This document shows, one piece after another, positions 31,171 to 42,700 of a stretch of DNA of 64,000 nucleotides; within the stretch, counting starts at the first letter, position 1; each line of letters opens with the position of its first letter. The notes below the pieces were generated by a model. The model did not search any database and had not been told where the DNA came from. It saw nothing but the letters and a program-made list of their open reading frames with translations. The stretch comes from Corticium candelabrum (Eukaryota > Porifera > Homoscleromorpha > Homosclerophorida > Plakinidae): positions 4,404,200-4,468,199 of the forward strand of contig NC_085094.1 in NCBI RefSeq assembly GCF_963422355.1, in the 5' to 3' direction. Made by a program: the position numbers and the translations under genes.

Positions 31171-32744
31171 CGAACATACACAGTATGAATATTAATCAAG
31201 AAAGTCGGAGAAACAGTTCACAAGGCTGCTGAAATTAAAGGAGACGATAGGACTGCACTTCTCACTTGCACAGTGGCCGACCGACCTTGTTGATTGTAAA
31301 ATTTGTTCCTTGTAGTACCATGACATGACAGCTGTCGTTCTAGTTACACGCACAAGCACAAAGTAGATTCAATACTCTAGAGCTATAACTTTATGAAAAC
31401 AACTTTCGATGTATAGTGGAGGACTCAAATGTACATGCGATTGCTTTCAGAAACTTGGCAACTGTAAATGTCGACGCGATTGCAGAACGGCTCGATGCAC
31501 TGTCACCGTCCTAACTGCACAGACCTCTCTCTGCAGCACATGCTAGATAATAGGACACAGAAGAAGTAACAATCTAGATGGCTCGACTCCTATTCAGACG
31601 ACGACTAAACTATTTTTAGAATTATTGTTACTCTGGCATGCATGCGTACCGCCTACATTAGTAGCTAACCATGTTGCCTAAGCCACGCCCATGTAACGCG
31701 CTAGGCCGTATAGATTTACCGCGATGGCAGCCTGGCACGTTGCGTTCATAACGTTAGAGATACAATGCCTTACCTATACAACCCTTCTATTTGCTTTTTT
31801 ACCTACAAAACGTGACAAACAGCCGCTCGAAAAACGTTTTGCATGTACGTAGATACCCGTATAACGATCATTTGCCATCCGAGGCGATGCGCGCATTAGA
31901 TATTAGTTACTATTTCAACAACGAACAACTGTCGTGAGTGAAAACATTTTGAATTTTGTTAGTGACTATTTTGACTATCATTTACCGTCGATAAAGCTTT
32001 CTTGCGAGAAGGGAGCAATGAAAGTCGATTTGTGGGCGCCTTTTAGCTAAACTTTGGCCGATAGACTATAGTTTCAACGCTAATCATACTGTACGAAACA
32101 CATATGACATTGTGTCAAATAGCACACGTACCACTGCATTCCTACCCACATGTTAGTCACGCCCACGGCAACTGTCCGGAGTCGCCATTGCCAAAGTGCC
32201 ATTGCCAAAGTACCATTGCCAAAGTCGAGACAAAGTAGTTGCATAGGTCGAATTGTGTTGTGCGTGTTGTAGCCCAGTTCCTTTTTTGGTATAGTTAACT
32301 AGGTGCTGATTTTGGCAAAACGTGAGGGGACCTATCACAGGAACCAGACAGTCTCTAGGGTAAACTCGCCTAGATGTGGACACCCTTCGAAGTAATTAGA
32401 ATAGCTCCGATCAGAAGCCTTACGACAACATCTTTAGAAAAGCAATTCATCCTTGGCCCTTGGTAATCACGCAGGCTCACTCTCCAGTCTGTAGCTATTC
32501 GTCGAGATATTACTATTCAACTAGAACGTGACGTCCTAAAGAGGTTAATATTAACGATACTATCGCTAATGGTGGACAGCGGCGTTTTCGCACTAAGCCA
32601 ACAATCTATTACGGTGTCTCTTAGACGTCTATGCAGTTTGGACAGCTCCAGACTTTTGCTAGGTCTCACGAATCGATTTCGTCCGTCTGGTCTGATTGTT
32701 TCCGTGGGTTGCATATCCACCATCGCAGGGAGCCGAGAAGTCGT

Positions 32745-33083
32745 TGTACAACCACAGACAACAGACTAGACATCGTATTTTTTAACTCGGACATTGGAAA
32801 CAACGTTGACCTAGATATCTCCCTCGCCCACCCATGGAGTAGTGACATCTTTCCATCATTTGCTGGTGTTAGTGGTGCCGCCGCAGAGAGAAGAGCAGAC
32901 AGGAAGAAAGAGAAATACAGCAAACAGCAATTACCAGGTGGCATAATTGCCACTGTAAACCCACTGATAATGAAGCATTTTGGAGCTTGGGGGATCGATG
33001 GGTGGAAACTTCTGTGCAAATTATCAAAGAAGTCATCGGACAAAGTGAGACGACCGAAGTCTGCGGAGTTTATCGACTTCTAG
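32745..33083 (+). pseudogene. C-terminal fragment of a retrotransposon polyprotein (tentative)
   Basis: The frame reads RLDIVFFNSDIGNNVDLDIS, AHPWSSD, GAAAERRADRKKEKY and LIMKHFGAWGIDGWKLL. This resembles the C-terminal region after the reverse transcriptase in some animal retroelements: D-containing strand, Ala-rich AERRK helix, then an FG.WG helix. Only this tail is present, with no RT motif upstream. It follows immediately after the left arm of the TA-flanked element (32356-32655). Confidence 0.4.
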
Positions 33084-33373
33084 TTCAAACGTTTTTCTGT
33101 TCAGCTCCAGAAGTGTAATGCTAGAGTCATCTCTAAAAAGCTGTCTTCAATGTCTGAAGACAACAGATGTGACCTCTTTGCCACCCAGTACTTTAGTCCT
33201 AGCTGGTACTGGAGGCTTTGCTCGTACATTGTAGGTTTTAAGTGTAGTCCTCACTTTGTTTTACACGAGTTTCAATTTTAGCTTAATTTAGTTAATGAAC
33301 ACTACTGGTAGTTTGACAGTAAATAGTACCCTGAATTGCAAAACGTATCATAGATAAAAGTTCAAATATATGT

Positions 33374-33392
33374 GATGGACAGACAGACAGAC

Positions 33393-33431
<39 letters not shown>

Positions 33432-33592
33432 TAGACAGACAAACAGGCAGACAGGCAGATAGATAGACAGACAGATAGACAGACAGATAGACAGACAGAC
33501 AAATAAACAGACAGACAGACAAATAGACAGACCGATAGACATACATAGAGACAGACAGACAAACAGACAGACAGACACACAAACCGATGGAC
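33374..33592. repeat. (GACA)n tetranucleotide array
   Basis: About 220 bp of GACA units with GATA, AACA and GGCA variants. Confidence 0.95.
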
Positions 33593-33896
33593 AAACAAAC
33601 TAAACTAAAACCATATATAGTTGTTCCTCATGCTCGCACCATCAACAAAGTGTGTCAAGAATGGTTGCCACAATTTGGTGCACGGTTCCTGATAAGAGAA
33701 GGCTAGTGGCTGTCATGCAAATTTGCACGTCACGTGCATCACGGAACTGATCAGAGGAGACGGCCTCACATCAATAAGAGGGCACCTGAGAGAGACTTCT
33801 GTACTACATGCATTCATAGCTGGCTATAACTACATTGATACATTGGCACTCGCCAATAACAAATCACTGCTGATATTGCTAATAAATTTATGTGGT

Positions 33897-34592
<696 letters not shown>

Positions 34593-35475
34593 TTATGGGA
34601 GACCATCGTAGATCTCATCCAAGGGTGGTGAGGTTGTCCACCCAACTGTTAATGTTATTGGATATTCTTTCCATTTGACGAACGCTCGTTGTCCCTTTCT
34701 CCATATCACCTTCTCGATACGAAACACATCATGGGTCGTCTTCTGTAGCTCTGGCTCGCTGAAGGATCCGTCGACGGGCTCACCACTCAAATCTTTGATT
34801 TTATAGGTCACTGGGTTGGTGTTCTGTATGTCGACGATCTCGAAAACTTCTTCGATCCAGTTGGGTGTGTATCCCTTTTCAAGGTGGTCTTTTCTTGGAT
34901 ATTCAAACAATCACCGACTTTCATCGTTGTTACAACAACGGGTTTGTGGGGCTCGACTGTGTCACCATACAGATGATTCCAAACCGTTGATTCGTTTCGT
35001 TTGTCGCTGGTTTTGTGGGGCTCATTCGTATACACCTGTCATACGAGATATTGTATTTTTTCAACTATTCACCCAAAAAGTCTATGTACTTATAGGTGTT
35101 GTTGGCCGACATGTATTCCTACATTCTGGTTTTTAGGGGTCGATTCAATCTTTCAACCAGTACCACTTTACCCTCATTGTATGTGGAATATCTGTCGATA
35201 CCGTTGTTCTCTAGCCAGCGATCCATACGCATGGTCCTATTGTAAAATTCAACACCTCGATCCACCCACAACCTACTGGGTTTTTCTTTTGGTATAGTGT
35301 CAAAAGCACGAACTATAATTTTACCCGTCTTGTCTACCAACGTACTAGACCACACGTACTTGCTGAAAACATCGATGACGTTGACAAGATGCCTGATTCC
35401 GTCGGTATTTTTCGAGAAAGACTGCATGTCGACAAGACCTGCGGACCACGTGTCGTCCACACCTCCCACCCTGAT
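34593..35475 (-). pseudogene. Polinton-type integrase with chromodomain, frameshifted
   Basis: The rve core is seen at 35119-35469: an Asp in LVDMQSFS, another in LWVDRGVEF, and a Glu in VVLVERLNR, giving the D,D,E triad. The C-terminal part continues in other frames (34808-35035, then 34593-34910) and ends with a chromodomain-like stretch (RIEKVIWRKGQRAFVKWKEY). At least two frame changes and the lack of an N-terminal start show it is inactive. Confidence 0.8.
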
Positions 35476-35522
35476 GCATCTTGTCGGAAACCGCAGTTTC
35501 GCGGGTTTATGAAGTTGTTCGG

Positions 35523-35813
35523 CTAGTAGGTCCGTCCACGGTACTTTTTACCTCCACCCACCGTGCCAGGTAGACGCAACCCCTTTGCGGCTCCACTACC
35601 AAATATCACTTTGAGAAGCGGCTCCATAAGCGGTATAGCAGTTATAATTCCACCCAATCCAGCACTTTCGATTTCTTTCATCGACATAAATCTGGATTTT
35701 GTGGTTCCAGACACTGGGCACGTCGATCTCATCATTATCCTATTGTTCTTTGTCCTCATAGAAGTCGGATTCACTTCCGGAGTCTCTCTTTTACACCTCA
35801 CACAGTACGACAC
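35523..35813 (-). pseudogene. Polinton small zinc-ribbon protein (DUF5679-like)
   Basis: 96 open codons: an N-terminal YCVRCKRET with a second half CPVSGTTKSRF resembles the zinc-ribbon small protein of Polintons, followed by a Gly-rich hydrophobic stretch and a basic GGGKKYRGRTY end. The second Cys pair is reduced to one Cys, so zinc binding is doubtful. It sits between protease and integrase. Confidence 0.65.
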
Positions 35814-35848
35814 CGTGGTTCTATGTACACGCCTACATTAAAAAGTGT

Positions 35849-36190
35849 TTACATGAAACAGCCCACACGGCGTTCATTTTTCAATGACGGCATTTGGGTA
35901 AAGTCGAGCAGAATATCTTGCATGGAGCGACCTTGCCAACGATGAACGATAAAGTATAGGCAATAGTAACCACACAGGACGCTATTTATATCTTGTAGTA
36001 TGCTCGAATTATTCACTATGCCTTTTCCTGTCGTTTGTATATACCGGTAGACAGCCTCCGAAGGTCGCATTCCCAAACTATCGAAGTGTTCCACATCTCG
36101 TGTCTTGGGGTCGCTATAGATGGCTACCCAATGGGTTCCATCATCATCAAAGTAATCTTCTTCTTTGATGACTAGAGACTCATTGGCTTT
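35849..36190 (-). pseudogene. Adenain-type cysteine protease of the Polinton-like element
   Basis: Motifs GTHWVAIY (catalytic His), EHFDSLG (acidic residue), then a Gln and Cys in LQDINSVLCGYYC match the adenovirus-type maturation protease used by Polintons. The protease portion itself is uninterrupted. The open frame continues upstream to 36280 into sequence that looks like capsid-gene remnant, so the two have been joined by deletion or drift; the true start is not preserved. Confidence 0.8.
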
Positions 36191-36692
36191 GGGCTTGTTG
36201 GTTAGGGTGTCTTTATTATAGGTATTTCTATAGTTGTATACCCCACGATTCTCGAGGCCACGATCGCAATACCAAAGCATATTGGTCGCCGTACTTCAAC
36301 TGTATATAGTCGTCCGAAAATTAGATCTAATTTATGATCGTGCTGGCTTGAGGTAGGTATTGATTGACGTCTTCGACTATGTGACCGTCGATTTGGTATT
36401 GGATAGATCGAAAGAGCGACCATCTGTTGTTGACGAGTGTGACGACATCGGTAGCGGCGTAATTGGAATCGTCGGCCGCTTTGACCAGTTTACCTCTAAC
36501 CTCCAGCATCGCTTTGTAAGGAATCCGGTATTCGTCTAGATCTCGAGTCTCTATTTATGCTCTCCGAGTTTGTTCATGTTACTGGAGTCGTTAGGGAGAT
36601 ATTCGATGTATTCGAACTCGGTGATCGAGTCGTCCTCTATGGGATCCTCGAGCATTTGAAAGTAAGGTGATTCGATCTCTGACGTTTCCATT
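36191..36692 (-). pseudogene. Major-capsid-like gene fragments of the Polinton-like element
   Basis: An acidic N-terminal segment begins at 36692 and ends at a stop near 36560. A 36327-36509 segment (MLEVRGKLVKAADD ... NNRWSLFRSIQYQIDG) matches the start of the double-jelly-roll capsid protein family. Further pieces follow in other frames. Only about 150 residues are represented, against several hundred in an intact capsid protein, so most of the gene is deleted. Confidence 0.6.
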
Positions 36693-36759
36693 GCACTATA
36701 TTAGAGGTTACATAAAATTCATCGCAATCGTTTGACACCATTACCCGCGACTACATTAC

Positions 36760-37241
36760 TCAAGACAGCACGAGATTAACTATGATGAGTTCGTTGCTAC
36801 GCTTTTGCAGAACTTTCTGGACCTGTGAATTGAATGTCAGAGTTTTGATCTTGCCTAAGGTGCACGTAGGTCTATCATACTGGCGATCTGTCCCACCCTG
36901 GAGTCCTAAGCTTTGGGCAAAGCTTTTTGAGTGGTTGCCACTCCCTTGGCGAGCGCTTTTTGTGTCAGGTCCTGAGCCTTTTTTGACAGCCAAGTCTTTA
37001 CCCTTAGCCACAAGATCTTTTGCCTTGGATATAGCCAAGTCTTTCCCTTTAAACGCTAGAGTTTTTCTGCGTTCAGAGCCTTTTTGGCCCCTAATTTGAG
37101 TAAATCCTTGTCTTTGTTCAGAAGCCTCTTGAATCCCGATTTCACAACATATTTGGCAACATCCCACAAGTTTTCCAGGAAAGATTCTCTAATGATTTTC
37201 TTACGATACAACAGATTGCGTCTGTACAACATGGTTGTCAC
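36760..37241 (-). pseudogene. Lys-rich small virion-type gene, frameshifted
   Basis: Two overlapping frames (37056-37241 and 36760-37167) encode a basic start (YRRNLLYRKKIIRESFLEN) followed by repeated AKDL/GKDL Lys-rich helices. Small basic proteins of this kind lie beside the capsid genes in Polintons. The frame change near 37090 splits it. The role is inferred from position and composition only. Confidence 0.5.
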
Positions 37242-37253
37242 TATACCTCTAGG

Positions 37254-37994
37254 TTATATAGTTTTCATGTATAATAAGAACGTTGTTCTTTCCTTATTGA
37301 AATCGATGGGTCTACCGTACTGGTCGGTCACACGTATGGTGATGCTGGAGATTGCTTCTTGTTTACCCATTCGACTGTAGATCAAATTATTCGGTTCGAT
37401 GGAAAGGAGGGATCCCGGTGGTTTGTCGAGAGAGAAGCTGTAGATGACATCGCCGGGTCTACCGTTCAAGTAGCTAGAGGATACGAGAAAGCATCGAATT
37501 AATATCAAGTGGATATCTGTGATGTTGACTTGTCTATCGCTGTCGTATCCTCCATCCTCTCCCAAGCATTTGCATCGAATCCCAATATATATCTCAAACC
37601 ATTGTTGATTGTGAAATCGATTTGGTAACTATGAGCGAAAATTATTGGTAATTTTAAGGTATTGTAATTAGATTGTGTAGTTATACCGTCTTCATTGTCA
37701 CTGTTTGATTTCATGAGCCGTTTGATTGTCCAGTTAAGTCCGTGGTATTGTAAGCACCCGGTGGTACCTTAATTCTGATCCACTTTGTACCGTCATTGTA
37801 CCTGAACATATTGTTGTCTCCAGTAGTTTTGTAACACGAATACCATATATATATATATCACTAAAGATCGATGCCAATTTGTAATCGACACTCTTGTCGA
37901 GGAGAAGAGCTGGGTGTAGTTTTATGGTAAAATCAGAACCTGAACCTCTTGAGGTGGCCGCTGCGCTGTCTAATGCTAAAACCGTTTCACCCAT
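37254..37994 (-). pseudogene. Minor-capsid (penton-like) gene of the Polinton-like element, frameshifted
   Basis: Three pieces in different frames: 37734-37994 starts METVL-like (MGETVLALDSAAA) with FTIKLHPALLLDKSVDYKLA; 37505-37714 has FTINNGLRYILGFDAN; 37254-37565 has SYLNGRPGDVIYSFSL and IRVTDQYGRPIDFNKE. These match the single-jelly-roll minor capsid protein of Polintons in order. Two frameshifts break it. Confidence 0.75.
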
Positions 37995-38248
37995 GTCACT
38001 ATATCTAGAATTAGATTAGATTTTGTCTTGTTTCGCCAATATACTTGCATATATCCAAGTACTCGGCTTGTGAAAACTATATCTGATAATCGCAAAATAG
38101 CAGATTGCGGCTCTACTAATTTGGTGAGTGTTTTGAAGTCTCCTACGACTTCTCTTTCGTTACCTGGACTATATTCCCTGACCTAAGTGACAGCTCACAG
38201 TGCGCATGCTCACTACTCACCGATGTGTCATAGCGTTGTCTACTCTGT

Positions 38249-39709
38249 TGCGATCGAGCGTCGAATGCGAGCTTCCTCCTATTATTGAAGTACCCCACCA
38301 GCCTTCCAACTTCCAATTCTCCAAACGTGAGTTTGGAAAGAAGCAAGTCTCCAATCGAGCTTTCCAGCCAGCGTGGTTCAAGCAGTGTACTCGTGGTTGC
38401 ACCTGTACACGCCCAGCAACCCCACTCCTAGCGTGCGCTAAGCCACACCCTATAACCGCTCCAGACCGCTCCACTTTCAAGTTGCTTCCGTCGGGCCTGA
38501 TTGTTGCCATTGCCAAAGTCGAGACAAAGTAGTTGCATAGGTCGAATTGTGTTGTGCGTGTCGTAGCCCAGTTTCTTCTTTGTTATAGCTAACTAGGTGT
38601 TGATTTTGGCATAACGTGACAGGACTTATCACAGGAACAAGAAAGGAGATCGAAAACGCGTGCGAAACTCAGCCCAAGTATAGTTCAGGTACATTCTAGC
38701 GCGTTTGATGTTTCGAAGAGTATGTACTTGTTAGTTAGTGTGTCGTTTGGCTGCGTACGCAATCGTCTAGCGTCAAAACCGACATACAAGATAGATGCAG
38801 ATTGTTTGAGACGTGTCATGCTACTGCTAAATGTGTTAGTAGATGTGTTGCAGTACGTTTTACAATGTTTCTCGCTTCGCGATCTAGTCAGGTTATACGG
38901 GGTAATAGGCCGGAAACAGAACGGAAGTTTACCGCATCTAATGATCTAGTATATAAATGGTTAATTAATTGAGGTATTTGCGTGAGATAAAATTATTCTT
39001 GTACAGAGGCAGAGCGTGACTTCTAAAAATGGACTTCACGATGATACGAGACACGCCCACTTTTATGAACACGTCCACTTTTATTGGCTTCTAATTGACT
39101 GATACTGGAGAGTAGAATCAGTGGCAGATCCAGAATGAAAAAGAGGGTTGCAGTCCACAATTTTTATGACCACGCCTACAAACGTTGATGGGGCTATTTT
39201 GTCTTTGTCTAGCCCATGCCATGCTACACCTCTGCTTGTTTTTTTCAAGTATGATAAGCAGTCGCTACAGACTACAGCAGACTACAGTACCGTTCTGGCA
39301 CTCGAGTGCAACGTTAATTAACAATTAAATAGCTTACAGTAGTATTAGTAGCATCAAAATCATGATACTTTGCATCTGGTCACGACATTACTAGTATCTA
39401 GTAGTATTACCTTTATCTCATAATTTTTGTGAGCGAGCAAATGGAGGTTGGCTACTCGCTCGTTGTGAGGAAGTACAGTCGAGCCCTGTTGTCTGTTTGT
39501 TTGTTTATATCTCTGTCGGTTTGTGTTTGTTTGTTTGCAGTTTGTATGTCAAATGCAAACGAACAGTAGTCTGCATGTATAGCAATAATATATATGTGCA
39601 AACGTTTAGTTGTGTTTATCAATTTGCAATATCGCTTACTAGGACTGTTGGACAATCGCAAAGCGTTTCCGTTTCATTTTGCTTTAGCAAGTTGTTGCCG
39701 AATGCCGGC
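38249..39709 (+). other. 5' flank of kinase copy 3
   Basis: Begins abruptly at TTGCGATCGAGCGTCG, the same point where the TCTCAT minisatellite gives way to the block in copies 1 and 4. It includes the 130-bp module (38517), TATA-like box (38950-38957), hAT-type terminus (39119) and the GAGCGAG hairpin. The minisatellite itself is missing, replaced by the Polinton-side sequence. Confidence 0.7.
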
Positions 39710-42700
39710 ATGAAATTCTCTCTGTACGTATTTCTGTTCACTCTGTTTATTGCACATGACAAGCTAAGCACAAGCTCATCTCCAAGTCGAAACACAAGGA
39801 ACGAAGTACAACAACTTCCACTTGACAATATCTCGCCTGCAACCTTTGCAAGCAAAGATACTAAAACAAGTGCAGTTTTTAACAGTAATTGTCAGTCTTT
39901 TAATAAGTTTGGACGTTTCAGGTCTTGGACCTGCAATACTCCACGTGGGACGAACTTTGCATTTGCAAAATTAGTTATTAAACCGTCGATGAGAATCCAA
40001 GAATATCGTTACAGGATACTGGTTTTTGGAGAAATGTCTACAGCAGAAACCGGTGACACAATTTTAGATGAAGCAACTTCATACCAAACGTGGATTTATT
40101 ATGAAGAAACAGACTCTTGGAAAATGATTGCTAGTGTTGCCCATGGCCTTCCATCGAATACCTGGTTACGTCTGGTGACAATTTGTAGTTCACACGCCAT
40201 CATTCTGTCTCCTGATGCTATCAACAGCACTTGGATATTTGTGTTCGAACAACTGATATGGAAACGAGTCGCGATTGTGGGCGATGGGCCAAGTTGGACA
40301 GATATTCGTTATGACATTTACGCAGTGTCCGTGGAAAGCGAACATTCTTTGTGCTCCTGTAGTCAGGATGTTTTCGTTTTTCACGCTATTGGCGATAGAA
40401 ATCATTTTGCGGGCTACAGACTGAGCTGTGTGATAGAACAGACAACATATCGTTGGGAGAAAGTAGGAAACTACACAATTCCTTTCCTTGATGGTGTATA
40501 TTTGGTTGATGGTTGGTCAGGAAAGACAACAGTTTTGGCTTTAGTTGACGAATGCATTTGGGAATATTCCGTAAAGAAATCAATTTGGAATAAAACGAAA
40601 CTCTGCATTCCATATGATATTTGGCCGAATATTGCTAACAAAAATCATAAGGATGTTCATTTTGTTAATGATACCACAGAGATTCTTTGTATAAATATTG
40701 GTGAACGTGTAGTTATTAGGCTGTCTGTCTCTAATGGGGACGCTTTTGTCGACCAGATATATGGAGATGATTTCGAACAGCTGTTGCCTTTGTCTCCATA
40801 TTTAATAGAAGCTAGAAAATATGTTGTACGAGTTGCCGGTCAGGGTGTTAAGTATTCCATCCTTACAGAAGTTTGTGGTACAAGTACTTGGAGTCTTCAG
40901 AGACGAAGTATGACGGGAGAACAGTCGTGGCATCTTGATAGAATGGACCATACCCTTCTAATTCCATCAAAATACGAATTGCAGTCTTTGTGGAGAGACA
41001 CATATTACCGGATTGTCTTTCCGCCCCAAGATGTAAGGTCTGTGCCACTAGCCATGTGGTCAATGAACTTGGGCACGAAGCGATGGCAAGTGGAGGGATA
41101 TCTCAACATTACAGACATAAATATAGCCGAAGAAGTAATGGCGCAAGTGATTAGCGTGCACATGCTGGAAAATGTGTGGTTGGTGATGTCATCCAGGTAC
41201 ACAATGTTGATCGCGTCTAGAGATCACATACGACTAGTGAAAAGTCCTAGGCCTTCTAGATATGGTTTTACAGTCGTCACTATCAACTCGACGTCAGCGT
41301 TGCTGTTTGGAGGTTGGAATGAAAACCACAAGTTTAATGATCTTTGGCAATTTTCTCTTACAAGTAGAATTTGGAAGAAAGTGAAAATGATCGAGAGTAG
41401 TGGGTCCGGTTACATCGGACCCATTACTGACGAGGAAGCAGAAAGCGTCCCCTCACCTCGATATAATCATGCTGCTGCAGTTATAGGAGTCGAAATGTTT
41501 GTTTTTGGCGGATATGACGAAGATGGTCATTCGAACTTAGAATTGTGGAGATATAACATGATTAACAATTCGTGGAGATATTTAGAACCAACCAACCAAA
41601 TTTCACATTTTACTTCTATTAATGGAAGTGAGTGCTATTTTGTGGCGACCGCTCAAAGTGAAACGCTATGGATTGTGTCTAGGTGTCCTTTCTTTATTAA
41701 AACCCTGAAACCCAATGCCAACGTATATATCCGTTTGTGGATGTTTATTGTTCACTTGCAAACTTGGAATTTCGTCGCACATGAAAAACTAGAAAATTTG
41801 CCGGACAACTATTTCTATTCATCTTTGCATTTCTGGCGAGGATATCTAATAAGTCTAGAGTCTTCTAGTTTACTTTACATCAAGGCTGGATGTCCTGAAG
41901 GACTAGGATCGAGCAACATTTCTCGTTTTCCCTGCGACGTCTGCAAAGTAGGATTTTACTCTGATGTAGAGACGAAAGAGTGCCGCAAATGTCCAAACGG
42001 AACGACGACGAGACAAGAGCGTTCGTCGAGGCTGACCGAATGCAATGTTTGTGTCACCGGTTACTGTCGTCATGGAAGATGTCTGGTGGTGAGCGACAGG
42101 CTAACGCAAGTTCCCGTCTGTTCGTGTACCATCGGATTCACTGGTTCTCACTGTCAAGACGCAACATATTATTACATTGGAACGGGGGTTATTCTTGTTA
42201 TAGGTATTATTACTTTACTCGTTGTTGTATTACGGCGCATCATCAAGAAACGAAGAGAACGAGAAACGGCTTTCCGTCGTCAAATACAAATTTTGAACGA
42301 TGCGTGGCAGATCAGTTGGCAAGAAATAGAACTGCAAGACGAAATAGGAGGAGGAGCTTCGGGAAGAGTGTGGAAAGCGCAATACCGTAATGTAGACGTT
42401 GCTGTAAAAATGCTGATTAACAATGATGAATCACAATCGTCATTGGAATTTGCAGGAGAAATTAAGTTTATGCAAACGATGCGTCATCGAAATATTGTAC
42501 TTTTCATCGGAGCCGGTAAAACGAGTCCACAAGCACAACCGTTTCTTGTCGTCGAGTTTGCGCATAGAGGTTCATTACGTCACGTACTGGATGACGTCAG
42601 TATTGAAATAGATCAAAATCGTAAAATAGATTTTGCTCTAGACGCTTCCAAAGGAATGGAGTTTCTTCACAAATTGAACCCGCCCAGAATCCATCGAGAT

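Larger units (their letters stand above)
27630..32355. other. 3' spacer of block 2
   Basis: Homologous to block 1 spacer (9121-10330 plus 14264-16870) and block 4 spacer. It retains about 0.8 kb (28835-29640) that the Ty3 remnant and foldback replace in block 1. It holds the CRE-like pair (28752, 28769), the hAT-type right terminus (28823), an AC/GT palindrome, a long AC array and the module copy at 32224. Exon-like segments at 30678-30751, 31205-31272 and 31422-31514 keep frame. The upstream exon has TAG where block 1 has TGG, and the start ATG has become ACG, so the second gene is dead here. Confidence 0.6.
34593..37994 (-). mobile_element. Decayed Polinton/adintovirus-like element
   Basis: Reading the minus strand, the order is minor-capsid-like gene, Lys-rich small gene, major-capsid-like gene, adenain-type protease, zinc-ribbon small gene, and integrase with a C-terminal chromodomain. 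This set is diagnostic of Polintons (Mavericks) and their adintovirus relatives. Family B DNA polymerase and the FtsK-like packaging ATPase are absent, and most genes are frameshifted. It is an old, incomplete endogenous copy inserted near the left edge of kinase block 3. Terminal repeats were not identified, so the ends are those of the coding remnants. Confidence 0.85.

Noticed and set aside
30774..31232. Long His/Thr- or Cys/Val-repeat frames across AC and GT arrays
   Set aside because: Artefacts of dinucleotide repeats; the same applies at 33723, 44237, 44671, 45296, 61104 and 62860.
33292..33598. Cys/Leu/Ser-repeat frames on the minus strand
   Set aside because: Artefact of the GACA tetranucleotide array.
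33723..33896. Short exon-like frame before the GT array (MHVTCITELIRGDGL…)
   Set aside because: Fewer than 60 codons before the microsatellite, with no homologous copy to test it.
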